Source of the DNA: Actinomycetes bacterium
Lineage (GTDB): Bacteria; Actinomycetota; Actinomycetes; Mycobacteriales; Mycobacteriaceae
Direction: 5' to 3'
NCBI GenBank assembly: GCA_023388385.1
Contig: JAEWGK010000288.1
Coordinates: 1 to 7,537, forward strand
Length of the DNA: 7,537 bases
The notes beneath the pieces are model-generated. The model was not told the DNA's origin. It saw nothing but the letters and a program-made list of their open reading frames with translations, and did no database searches. Below are positions 1 through 6,309 of the stretch, one piece after another. Made by a program: the position numbers and the translations under genes. Every line of letters starts with the position of its first letter. The stretch's first letter is position 1.

Positions 1-255
1 GTCCAGGGCGACTCGATGGAGGACCTCGGCATCTACGAGGGCGACCTCGTCGTCGTCCGCGCCCAGGAGACCGCGGAGCAGGGCGACATCGTCGTCGCCA
101 TGCCCGACGGCCTGGAGAGCGAGGCCACGGTGAAGGAGTGGTCGTCCGACTCCACCGGCAACTACCTGCTCCCCCACAACGCGGCGTACGACCCGATTCC
201 GGCCGACGACGCGATCATCCTGGGGCGGGTCGTCACGCTCCTGCGCACCTTCTGA
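1..255 (+). CDS. lexA: LexA repressor, C-terminal S24 peptidase domain (5'-truncated)
   Basis: This is the last 84 residues of LexA, the SOS-response repressor, which cleaves itself when bound to RecA filaments. The N-terminal winged-helix DNA-binding domain and the cleavage site lie before the window. The fragment opens with V-Q-G-D-S-M, the family's catalytic-serine motif (Ser at fragment residue 5). The catalytic lysine is in E-A-T-V-K (residue 45), and the conserved L-L-P-H-N and I-L-G-R-V-V segments follow up to the TGA at 253-255. Ser and Lys are 40 residues apart, against 37 in E. coli LexA, because of a short extra stretch (L-E-S) just before the lysine motif. The frame is open from base 1. 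The ATG at 16 lies inside the active-site motif and is not a start. The gene is convergent with ptsI. UmuD-like S24 proteins share the motif, but the overall match and the locus favour LexA. Confidence 0.93.
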   Translation, partial: VQGDSMEDLGIYEGDLVVVRAQETAEQGDIVVAMPDGLESEATVKEWSSDSTGNYLLPHNAAYDPIPADDAIILGRVVTLLRTF

Positions 256-314
256 CCCCCTGCGCCACACCCGGCGCGCGGGCGGACGGGCCCGGCACCC
301 ACGGCAGGATGCCA

Positions 315-353
315 GGCCCGCGCGAACCTGGGGTCGGGCCCGGGGCGCGGGCC
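315..353. terminator. GC-rich hairpin between convergent lexA and ptsI, probable bidirectional terminator
   Basis: GGCCCGCGC at 315-323 pairs perfectly with GCGCGGGCC at 345-353 (9 bp, 21-nt loop). The inner arm ends one base before the ptsI stop codon (355-357, minus strand). No T-tract follows on either strand, so this is not a classical intrinsic terminator. Its position between two convergent gene ends suggests transcript termination or 3'-end protection. A weaker alternative pairing exists between about 288-297 and 310-319 (GGGCC, one mismatch, GGCA). Function is inferred from position and symmetry. Confidence 0.5.
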
Positions 354-354
354 G

Positions 355-2046
355 TCAGCCCTCCAGCACGTCACGTGCCGCAGCGCGCGCGGCGTCCGCG
401 TCGGAGGCGTCCAGGGCGGCCCGGGCCGCGGCGCGGCAGGCGTCCATCGTGACCTCCGCCAGCTGAGCGCCGACTCCCGGCAGGGCGGTCGCCGCCGCCG
501 ACAGCGAGGTAACTCCCATGCCGACGAGGACGCACGCCAGCAGCGGATCGGCGGCGGCCTCGCCGCACACGCCGACCGGGGTCCCGGTCTCCGCGCCGGA
601 CAGGCAGGTCATGTCGATGAGGCGCAGCACCGCGGGCTGCCACGGATCCGTGAGGTACGCCAGGTGCGGCGATAGGCGGTCGGCGGCCATGGCGTACTGC
701 GTCAGGTCGTTGGTGCCGATGGACACGAAGTCGAGCACCGTCATCAGGTCGTGGCTCATCAGGGCCGCGGCCGGCACCTCGATCATGGCGCCCGGGACGA
801 GGCCACGCTCGCGGCACAGGTCGGCGAACCACGTGGCCTCCTCCACCGTCGCGACCATGGGAGCCATGACCCACGTGGGCGCGTCGGCGTCCCGGCCGTC
901 GGCCGCCGCGGCCTCCGCCGCCCGCGCGATGGCGGTGAGCTGGCGCTCCATGAGGCCCGCCGACGACCGGGAGATGCGCAGCCCGCGCACGCCGAGCGCC
1001 GGGTTCTCCTCCGCATCGAGATTGGCGAAGGCGAGCGGCTTGTCGGAGCCGGCGTCGAGGGTGCGGACGACGACCTTGCCCTCCGGGAACGCCCGGAGCA
1101 CCGTGGCGTATGTCGCGGCCTGCTCGTCGATGTCCGGTTCCGCGGTCGCGGACAGGAAGCCGAGCTCGGTGCGGTAGAGGCCGATGCCCTCCGCGATGCC
1201 GGCCTCGGCGGCGATGCGGGCGGCGTCGCCGTCGCCGATGTTGGCCAACAGCTGGACCCGATGCCCGTCGGCGGTCGCGGCGGGGCCACGCCACGCCGCG
1301 ATGCGCCCGGCCGCCTCCGCGGCGTCGGCCACGCGGGCGCGCGCCTCCACCTCGTCGGGGCCGACCTCCAGGGTCCCGAGGGCGCCGTCGGCAAGCACCA
1401 TGTCGCCGGCCGCGATGTCCCGCAGGCCGGTGCCGACCGCGACGATGCACGGTACGCCGAGCTGCCGGGCGATGATCGCGGTGTGGGAGGTCGGCCCGCC
1501 CAGCTCCGTGACCAGGGCGGTGAACACCGACGGGTTGAGCGTCGCCGTGTCCGCCGGGGCGAGATCGTCGGCGAGCAGCACTGCGGGGCCGGCGACGGCC
1601 GGCAGTCCCGGCTCGTCGGCGCCGCGCAGCTCCGCGAGGACGCGATCGCGGATGTCCTCGAGATCGGTGACGCGCTCGGCCATGACGCCCCCGGCGGCGC
1701 GGAACATGTCCGCGAACTTCGCGATGGCGCGGACGACGGCGACCTCCGCCGTCGCCAGCTTCCGCATCTCCTTCACCGCGGCCCGGTGCCAGCCCCGGTC
1801 GAGGGTGAGCTTCGACGTCGCCAACAGGACCTCCGCGGCGTTGCCGTCGGTCTCCGCGGCGCGCGCCTCCAGCCGTTCCGCGACGGCCGCGGCGGCCCCG
1901 CGGAAGCGCTCCACCTCGGCGTCGACGGCACCCTCCGCGATGCGGTCCCCGTCGTCCGGCAGCGGCGGCCTCGGGTGTACCCACGTCGCCGGGGCGTAGG
2001 CGACGCCCGGCACCACCCCGGTGCCGGCGTGGACGGTATTCTCCAT
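355..2046 (-). CDS. ptsI: Phosphoenolpyruvate-protein phosphotransferase (PTS enzyme I)
   Basis: Enzyme I is the first cytoplasmic protein of the PTS: it autophosphorylates from phosphoenolpyruvate and transfers the phosphate to HPr. With the ATG at 2046 the protein is 563 residues, close to the roughly 570 usual for the family. The N-terminal HPr-binding and phosphohistidine part contains G-G-P-T-S-H-T-A with the phospho-acceptor His188 (E. coli His189). The C-terminal PEP-binding barrel shows G-I-G-L-Y-R-T-E (Arg292), V-V-R-T-L-D (Arg328), A-M-I-E-V-P (Glu423, Mg ligand), I-G-T-N-D-L-T-Q-Y (Asp447) and the catalytic Cys494 in V-C-G-E-A-A. All key residues are present. A GTG at 2068-2070 would add eight residues, but the ATG has GAAGGG 9 nt upstream and fits the corynebacterial N-terminus as I remember it. 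The gene is divergent from fruR and convergent with lexA. Confidence 0.96.
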   Translation of the reverse strand: MENTVHAGTGVVPGVAYAPATWVHPRPPLPDDGDRIAEGAVDAEVERFRGAAAAVAERLEARAAETDGNAAEVLLATSKLTLDRGWHRAAVKEMRKLATAEVAVVRAIAKFADMFRAAGGVMAERVTDLEDIRDRVLAELRGADEPGLPAVAGPAVLLADDLAPADTATLNPSVFTALVTELGGPTSHTAIIARQLGVPCIVAVGTGLRDIAAGDMVLADGALGTLEVGPDEVEARARVADAAEAAGRIAAWRGPAATADGHRVQLLANIGDGDAARIAAEAGIAEGIGLYRTELGFLSATAEPDIDEQAATYATVLRAFPEGKVVVRTLDAGSDKPLAFANLDAEENPALGVRGLRISRSSAGLMERQLTAIARAAEAAAADGRDADAPTWVMAPMVATVEEATWFADLCRERGLVPGAMIEVPAAALMSHDLMTVLDFVSIGTNDLTQYAMAADRLSPHLAYLTDPWQPAVLRLIDMTCLSGAETGTPVGVCGEAAADPLLACVLVGMGVTSLSAAATALPGVGAQLAEVTMDACRAAARAALDASDADAARAAARDVLEG

Positions 2047-2055
2047 GTCTTCGGA

Positions 2056-2061
2056 CCCTTC
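2056..2061 (-). promoter_or_regulatory. Ribosome binding site of ptsI, deciding the start
   Basis: On the minus strand GAAGGG lies 9 nt upstream of the ATG at 2046-2044. No comparable purine run precedes the alternative GTG at 2070-2068, whose upstream sequence is GC-rich. This supports the shorter ATG start. Confidence 0.6.
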
Positions 2062-2097
2062 GTTCGGCACGCGGACCGCCCGCGCGCGTTTCCGCCG

Positions 2098-2103
2098 ATC
2101 CTA
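2098..2103 (-). promoter_or_regulatory. Candidate -10 element of the ptsI promoter
   Basis: The minus strand reads TAGGAT here, a good match to the actinobacterial -10 consensus (TAnnnT), in an otherwise very GC-rich stretch. Transcription would start near 2091, giving a leader of about 45 nt before the ptsI ATG. No convincing -35 hexamer is visible 16-18 bp upstream (about 2120-2127); many corynebacterial promoters have poor -35 elements. The would-be -35 region overlaps the left arm of the repeat at 2118-2159, so a bound regulator could block the promoter. Confidence 0.5.
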
Positions 2104-2117
2104 CCGGAGATGCCACC

Positions 2118-2159
2118 CCCGAAGCCCACATGATCATCCCCCGTTCCCACATCTTCGGG
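2118..2159. promoter_or_regulatory. Composite repeat, candidate operator for FruR between ptsI and fruR
   Basis: The heptamer CCCACAT occurs at 2125-2131 and again at 2146-2152, exactly 21 bp apart (two helical turns). The pair is enclosed by a perfect inverted repeat, CCCGAAG at 2118-2124 and CTTCGGG at 2153-2159. The element lies between the outward-facing -10 candidates of ptsI (2098-2103) and fruR (2160-2165) and directly abuts the latter. DeoR-family regulators often bind repeated short sites near their own promoter, so the neighbouring FruR is the natural candidate ligand. SugR-like or other regulators are also possible. The repeats are seen directly; the operator role is inferred. Confidence 0.45.
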
Positions 2160-2165
2160 CATAAT
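2160..2165 (+). promoter_or_regulatory. Candidate -10 element of the fruR-fruK-fruA promoter
   Basis: CATAAT, preceded by GGG, is the most AT-rich hexamer upstream of fruR and matches the -10 consensus except at the first base. Transcription would begin near 2172, leaving a leader of about 95 nt. The leader contains an 8-bp palindrome, CACCGGTG, at 2233-2240. There is no good -35 at the expected distance (the bases near 2137-2142 are mostly C). The right end of the composite repeat touches this hexamer. Confidence 0.45.
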
Positions 2166-2255
2166 CGATCGGGACGGCCTGCGGGAACAGCACGACAAAC
2201 GGACATCGCCCCACCGCTCCGCAGGCTCCGCACACCGGTGAACGGGCATCCGGGC

Positions 2256-2261
2256 AGGGAG
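2256..2261 (+). promoter_or_regulatory. Ribosome binding site of fruR
   Basis: AGGGAG lies 6 nt upstream of the ATG at 2268. It fixes the fruR start there and argues against the in-frame ATG at 2130, which lies upstream of the candidate -10. Confidence 0.65.
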
Positions 2262-2267
2262 AACAGG

Positions 2268-3047
2268 ATGTACGCCGAGGAGCGCAGAAGGAAAATCGCC
2301 TCGTTGACGGCGGTCGAGGGACGCGTCATGGTCGCCGAGCTGGCCAAGAGCTTCGGCGTGACGGCGGAGACCATCCGCCGCGATCTGGCCCAGCTGGACG
2401 CCGAGGGCGCGGTCCACCGCGTCCACGGCGGCGCGGTGGCGGCCAAGGCGTTCCAGACGATGGAGTTCTCCGTCGAGGACCGCGAAGGCGCCCAGTCCGA
2501 GGCCAAGCGCGCCATCGCTCGGGCGGCCGTCTCCCACCTGCCCGACGCCGGGGTCGGGGTCTTCCTCGACGCCGGCACGACCACGGAGGCCCTGGCCAAG
2601 CTCATCGCCGCGAACCAGCGGCCGCAGCTGTGGTCCGTCGTCACGAACTCCCTGCCGAGCGCCCTGACGCTGGCGTCCAACCCCTACGTGGAGCTGCAGC
2701 TGCTCGGCGGCTCCGTCCGCGCGGTCACCCAGGCCGTCGTCGGCGATGCCGCACTGCGCACCCTGGCGCTGATGCGCGCGGACGTCGCGTTCATCGGCTC
2801 CAACGCCCTCACCCTCGACCACGGCCTGTCCACCGCCGATCCGCAGGAGGCCGCCGTCAAGCGCGCCATGATCGCCAACGCTTCGAAGGTCGTCGTGCTG
2901 TGCGACTCGACGAAGTTCGGCCGCGACTTCCTGGTCAGCTTCGCGCGGCTGGAGGACGTCGACGTCGTCATCACCGACACCGGCGCACCGGAGGCGTTCG
3001 TCGCCGAGCTGCGGGAGCGCGGCGTCGACGTGGAGCTCGCCCAGTGA
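2268..3047 (+). CDS. fruR: DeoR-family transcriptional regulator of the fructose PTS
   Basis: This is a 259-residue DNA-binding regulator of the DeoR/GlpR family (usual length about 250-260). The winged-helix domain spans residues 1-57, with the recognition region F-G-V-T-A-E-T-I-R-R-D-L at 29-40 and the family's V-H-R-V-H-G-G-A near 49-56. The sugar-phosphate-sensing domain shows L-D-A-G-T-T (100-105), V-V-T-N-S (125-129), L-G-G-S-V-R (147-152) and G-L-S-T-A-D-P-Q-E-A-A (187-197). The ATG at 2268 is chosen for its Shine-Dalgarno sequence and because DeoR proteins begin like M-Y-A-E-E-R-R. It is the first gene of the plus-strand operon and overlaps fruK by 4 bases. By family and locus it should control ptsI and the fru genes, probably sensing fructose-1-phosphate or another sugar phosphate. 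Whether it represses or activates cannot be read from sequence. The symbol follows the C. glutamicum counterpart. Confidence 0.92.
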   Translation: MYAEERRRKIASLTAVEGRVMVAELAKSFGVTAETIRRDLAQLDAEGAVHRVHGGAVAAKAFQTMEFSVEDREGAQSEAKRAIARAAVSHLPDAGVGVFLDAGTTTEALAKLIAANQRPQLWSVVTNSLPSALTLASNPYVELQLLGGSVRAVTQAVVGDAALRTLALMRADVAFIGSNALTLDHGLSTADPQEAAVKRAMIANASKVVVLCDSTKFGRDFLVSFARLEDVDVVITDTGAPEAFVAELRERGVDVELAQ

Positions 3048-4027
3048 TCCTGACTCTGACCGCGAATCCCTCGATCGACCGCACCTGCACCGTCGCCGTT
3101 CCCCTCGAGCGCGGCGGCGTCTACCGTCTCTCCGATCCGGAGGACGTCGCCGGGGGCAAGGGCATCAACGTCTCCGGCGCCGCGCACCTGGCGGGCCGCC
3201 GCACGCTGGCCCTCTACCCCGCCTCGCGTAACGGCCGCTTCACGCGCCTGGTGCGGGACTGCGGGCTGCCCCACCGCGCCATCGCCACCGACGACGAGGC
3301 CCGCGTCAACCTCACCATCATCGAGGCCGACGGCACGACGACGAAGCTGAATACCCCCGGCCCGGAGCTCAGCGAACCCCAGCGGCGCCGCTGCCTGGAC
3401 TACCTGTGCCGGTTCGCGGGAGACGCCCGCTGGGTCGTCCTGGCCGGTTCCCTCCCCCCGGGCGTACCCGCGGACTTCTACCTGGAGGCCGTGCGCGTCG
3501 TCCGTCACGCCGCCCCATCGGCGAGGATCGCGGTGGACACCTCCGACGCGCCGCTGCGCACCCTCGGCGACGCGCTCGCGGCCGGCGACCGCGGCAGCCT
3601 GCCGGACCTGCTCAAGCCCAACGGAGTCGAGCTCGGACAGCTGGCCGGCGTCGACGGCGCGGCCCTGGAGGAGCGCGCCGCCGAGGGCGACCTGGACGGC
3701 GTCATCGCCGCCGCCCGGAAGGTCAACGCTCGCGGCCTGCCGGAGCTGCTCATCACCCTCGGCGCCGCCGGGGCGGTGCTCTCCGTCGCAGACGGACCGA
3801 TCCTGCACGCGACCTCCCCGAGCATCACTCCCCTCTCCACTGTCGGCGCCGGCGATTCGGCGCTGGCCGGATACCTCCTGGCCCGCGACGCGGGCGAAGA
3901 CCCGGCCGGCTGCCTGCGGCTGGCCGTCGCGTACGGCGCCGCGGCCACCGCCCTGCCCGGCACCACCCCGCCGCGGCCGGATCAGGCCCACCCAGAACAG
4001 TCCGAAGTCACTGTCCTCGACGGCTGA
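3044..4027 (+). CDS. fruK: 1-phosphofructokinase (PfkB family)
   Basis: This PfkB-family sugar kinase should phosphorylate fructose-1-phosphate, the product of FruA, to fructose-1,6-bisphosphate with ATP. The 327-residue product matches the family's usual 300-330. It opens with I-L-T-L-T-A-N-P-S-I-D, typical of the FruK/LacC branch. It carries the N-terminal motif A-G-G-K-G-I-N-V (36-43), V-D-T-S-D (sugar/nucleotide domain), L-L-K-P-N-G-V-E-L and the C-terminal signature T-V-G-A-G-D-S-A with catalytic Asp271. The start is GTG at 3044, overlapping the fruR stop as GTGA, with GGAG at 3032-3035 eight bases upstream. This indicates translational coupling to fruR. The long open frame before it, back to 2630, lies inside fruR and is not coding. 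PfkB proteins acting on tagatose-6-phosphate are similar, but the fruA neighbour favours FruK. Confidence 0.94.
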   Translation: MILTLTANPSIDRTCTVAVPLERGGVYRLSDPEDVAGGKGINVSGAAHLAGRRTLALYPASRNGRFTRLVRDCGLPHRAIATDDEARVNLTIIEADGTTTKLNTPGPELSEPQRRRCLDYLCRFAGDARWVVLAGSLPPGVPADFYLEAVRVVRHAAPSARIAVDTSDAPLRTLGDALAAGDRGSLPDLLKPNGVELGQLAGVDGAALEERAAEGDLDGVIAAARKVNARGLPELLITLGAAGAVLSVADGPILHATSPSITPLSTVGAGDSALAGYLLARDAGEDPAGCLRLAVAYGAAATALPGTTPPRPDQAHPEQSEVTVLDG

Positions 4028-4046
4028 CCGCACCCAACCGACCCGC

Positions 4047-4074
4047 GCCCCGCGCCGGAACCACGGTCCGGGGC
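4047..4074 (+). other. Hairpin between fruK and fruA
   Basis: GCCCCG at 4047-4052 pairs with CGGGGC at 4069-4074, and CCG 4055-4057 can pair with CGG 4064-4066 inside it. A competing 5-bp stem (CCGGA 4055-4059 with TCCGG 4067-4071) is also possible. There is no T-tract, and the next gene starts 35 bases on, so a full terminator is unlikely. Partial attenuation, RNA processing or differential stability within the fru operon would fit. The 82-bp gap also holds CGCACAT (4083-4089), one base off the CCCACAT repeat upstream of fruR. Confidence 0.35.
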
Positions 4075-4109
4075 TCCCCTCCGCACATCGACACCACGAG
4101 GAGACCCCG

Positions 4110-6203
4110 ATGACCGACAGGGACGTCATCACCACCGACCTGGTCCGGCTCGACGTCGACGCAGGCGCGACGCCCCGCGACGTGATCCGGACGCTCGCCG
4201 ACGCCGCGGGATCCGCCGGCCGCACCTCCGATCCGGCGGCGCTGGCCGACGGCGCCACGTCCCGCGAGAAGAAGTCGGGCACCGGCGTACCCGGCGGCGT
4301 CGCCATCCCCCACTGCCGTTCGGAGGCCGTCGACGAGCCGACGCTCGCGTTCGCCCGCCTGTCCCGGCCCGTCGACTTCGGCGGGCCCGACGGCCCCGCC
4401 GACCTCGTCTTTCTCATCGCCGCTCCCGCCGGCGGTGGCAAGGAGCACCTGACGATCCTGTCGAAGCTCGCCCGGGCGCTCATCAAGCCGGACTTCCGCG
4501 CGTCGCTGCGCGGAGCGGAGACGCCGCAGGAGATCGTCGACGCCGTCGGGCAGCGGCTCGCCGCGAAAAAGGTGACGTCCCGGCCCGGCGCCCCCGCCGA
4601 CTCCGCGGGCGCACCGGTCGACGCCGAACCCGCCGGCCGCCTCACCCGCCTGGTGGCCGTCACGGCCTGCCCGACCGGCGTCGCCCACACGTACATGGCC
4701 GCCGACGCACTGTCCGACGCCGGGGCGAAGCGCCACGACGTGCAGATCACGGTCGAGACGCAGGGCTCCTCCGGCAACCGCGCACTGGACCCGCAGGTCA
4801 TCGCCGCGGCCGACGCCGTCATCTTCGCCACCGACATCGGGGTGCGCGACCGCGGCCGATTCGCCGGCAAGCCCGTCGTGGAGTCGGGCGTCAAGCGCGC
4901 CATCAACGAGCCGGACGCGATGATCGACGAGGCCGTCGAAGCTGCCGGGGACCCGAACGCGGCCCGGGTGACCGGCGGCGACGGCGCCTCCGACGGGGAG
5001 GCCGCGGCCGCCGGCGGGGGCTCGCTCGGCTGGGGTACCCGCATCCGGCAGGCGGTGATGACGGGCGTGAGCTACATGGTCCCGTTCGTCGCCGCCGCAG
5101 GCCTGCTCATGGCGCTGGGCTTCCTGCTCGGGGGGTTCCAGGTCAACTCCGTCGCAGCCCACGTCGCGCAGGACTTCGCGCTGTGGAATCTGCCCTCCGG
5201 CCATGGGTTCGAGGTCGACGGGACGATGCACTCCGTCGATCGCACGGGCCTGCTGCTGTACCTGGGCTCCATCCTGTTCGCCACCGGCAACTTCGGCATG
5301 GGCGTCATCGTGCCCATCCTGTCGGCGTTCATCGCCTTCGGCCTGGCAGGCCGCCCCGGCATCGCGCCGGGCTTCATCGGAGGCGCCATCTCCGTCGCCG
5401 TCGGCGCGGGTTTCCTCGGCGGCCTGGTCACCGGCATCATCGCCGGCGTCATCGCGCTGGGGCTGGCGTCCCTGCGGGTGCCGCGCTGGCTGGCGTCCCT
5501 CATGCCCGTGGTCGTCATCCCGCTGGTCGCGTCGCTGGGCGTCGGCCTGCTCATGTACCTGTTCCTCGGCCGCCCGCTGACCTGGCTGATGACGTCGCTG
5601 CAGGAGTGGCTGTCCGGCATGTCCGGCACCTCTGCGGTGCTGCTCGGCGTCATCGTCGGCCTCATGATGTGCCTGGACCTCGGCGGCCCGGTCAACAAGG
5701 CCGCGTACCTGTTCGCCACCGCGGGTCTGTCGACGGGCGACGAGGCGGCCATGAAGGTCATGGCCGCGGTGATGGCCGCGGGCATGGTCCCGCCGCTCGC
5801 CCTGGCGCTGGCCTCGACCGTCCGGCCGGGCCTGTTCACGACCGCCGAGCGGGAGAACGGCAAGGCCGGATGGCTGCTGGGCCTGTCGTTCATCTCCGAG
5901 GGCGCCATCCCATTCGCCGCGGCCGACCCGCTGCGCGTCATCCCGTCCATGATGGCCGGCGGCGCGGTCACCGGCGCGCTGTCGATGGCCCTCGGCGCGG
6001 GCTCCCGGGCTCCGCACGGCGGCGTGTTCGTCCTGTTCGCCATCGACAATCCGGTCGGATGGCTGCTGTCCATCGCCGCGGGCACGGCCGTCGGCGCCGT
6101 GTGCGTGTCACTGCTCAAGGCCCTCCGGCGCCGGCCGGACGCGGACGGCGCGGGGGCACGTGCGGCGGCGGGGGCTGCGGCGCAGGCGCCGGTTTCCGCG
6201 TAG
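4110..6203 (+). CDS. fruA: Fructose-specific PTS permease, fused EIIABC
   Basis: This 697-residue membrane protein imports fructose and phosphorylates it to fructose-1-phosphate. Domains run in the order IIA-IIB-IIC. The cytoplasmic EIIA (about 8-150) has phospho-acceptor His68 in A-I-P-H-C-R and the family segment A-P-A-G-G-G-K-E-H-L. A Pro/Ala-rich linker leads to EIIB (about 178-280), with phospho-Cys187 in T-A-C-P-T-G-V-A-H-T. A Gly/Ala-rich linker follows, and then the multi-span EIIC (about 306-672). EIIC holds the conserved G-R-P-G-I-A-P-G-F (414-422), G-G-P-V-N-K-A-A (525-532), I-S-E-G-A-I-P-F (595-602) and G-S-R-A-P-H-G-G (631-638). The tail after 672 is Arg- then Ala-rich and probably cytoplasmic. 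AGGAG at 4099-4103, six bases before the ATG, supports the start. It lies 82 bp after fruK and is probably cotranscribed with it. The symbol ptsF is used in C. glutamicum. Confidence 0.96.
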   Translation: MTDRDVITTDLVRLDVDAGATPRDVIRTLADAAGSAGRTSDPAALADGATSREKKSGTGVPGGVAIPHCRSEAVDEPTLAFARLSRPVDFGGPDGPADLVFLIAAPAGGGKEHLTILSKLARALIKPDFRASLRGAETPQEIVDAVGQRLAAKKVTSRPGAPADSAGAPVDAEPAGRLTRLVAVTACPTGVAHTYMAADALSDAGAKRHDVQITVETQGSSGNRALDPQVIAAADAVIFATDIGVRDRGRFAGKPVVESGVKRAINEPDAMIDEAVEAAGDPNAARVTGGDGASDGEAAAAGGGSLGWGTRIRQAVMTGVSYMVPFVAAAGLLMALGFLLGGFQVNSVAAHVAQDFALWNLPSGHGFEVDGTMHSVDRTGLLLYLGSILFATGNFGMGVIVPILSAFIAFGLAGRPGIAPGFIGGAISVAVGAGFLGGLVTGIIAGVIALGLASLRVPRWLASLMPVVVIPLVASLGVGLLMYLFLGRPLTWLMTSLQEWLSGMSGTSAVLLGVIVGLMMCLDLGGPVNKAAYLFATAGLSTGDEAAMKVMAAVMAAGMVPPLALALASTVRPGLFTTAERENGKAGWLLGLSFISEGAIPFAAADPLRVIPSMMAGGAVTGALSMALGAGSRAPHGGVFVLFAIDNPVGWLLSIAAGTAVGAVCVSLLKALRRRPDADGAGARAAAGAAAQAPVSA

Positions 6204-6206
6204 AAT
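6201..6206 (+). promoter_or_regulatory. Candidate -10 element of a ptsH promoter, overlapping the fruA stop
   Basis: TAGAAT begins with the fruA stop codon TAG (6201-6203) and differs from TATAAT at one base. Transcription would start near 6213, about 97 nt before the ptsH ATG. No clear -35 is visible 16-18 bp upstream, where the sequence is GC-only. A separate ptsH promoter makes sense because HPr serves all PTS sugars and must be made without fructose; from memory C. glutamicum ptsH also has its own promoter. The hexamer is seen; its use is inferred. Confidence 0.45.
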
Positions 6207-6222
6207 CCACGTGACGACGTCC

Positions 6223-6243
6223 CCCGCGCCCCCGGCGCGCGGG
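6223..6243 (+). other. First hairpin of the fruA-ptsH spacer
   Basis: CCCGCGC at 6223-6229 pairs perfectly with GCGCGGG at 6237-6243 across a 7-nt loop. It starts about 10 nt after the predicted ptsH transcription start and ends 4 nt before a second hairpin. No T-tract follows. It may be a weak terminator or processing barrier for fruA read-through, or a stabilising 5' structure of the ptsH mRNA. Confidence 0.45.
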
Positions 6244-6247
6244 ATCT

Positions 6248-6269
6248 GCCGCGGCGCACCCGCCGCGGC
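6248..6269 (+). other. Second hairpin of the fruA-ptsH spacer
   Basis: The palindrome GCCGCGGC occurs at 6248-6255 and again at 6262-6269, giving a perfect 8-bp stem with a 6-nt loop. It lies 22 nt before the ptsH Shine-Dalgarno and leaves that site unpaired. With the hairpin at 6223-6243 it makes a compact two-stem leader. Confidence 0.45.
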
Positions 6270-6309
6270 CTCCGCTCACCGCGAAAATCCCAGGAAAGGA
6301 CCGCCGCAC

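Noticed and set aside
2130..2267. 46-residue N-terminal extension of FruR from the ATG at 2130
   Set aside because: The ATG lies inside the candidate operator and upstream of the -10. It lacks a ribosome site, and DeoR proteins begin at the downstream M-Y-A-E-E-R-R.
371..2680. Long minus-strand open frame (769 codons) across ptsI and the fruR control region
   Set aside because: It overlaps ptsI in another frame, crosses the promoter region and fruR, and has Arg/Gly/Pro-rich composition typical of shadow frames in GC-rich DNA.
2684..5044. Minus-strand open frame of 786 codons opposite fruR-fruK-fruA
   Set aside because: It is antisense to three well-supported genes and has no recognisable domain. 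High GC at third positions removes stops from the opposite frame.
4008..6017. Minus-strand open frame of 669 codons opposite fruA
   Set aside because: Its composition is rich in Gly, Arg, Asp and His, it shows no motif, and it is fully antisense to fruA.
6223..6269. Repeated GCCGCGGC and nearby GC repeats as a CRISPR-like or REP-type array
   Set aside because: There are only two 8-bp copies with a 6-bp gap, which fits a single RNA stem and not a repeat-spacer array.
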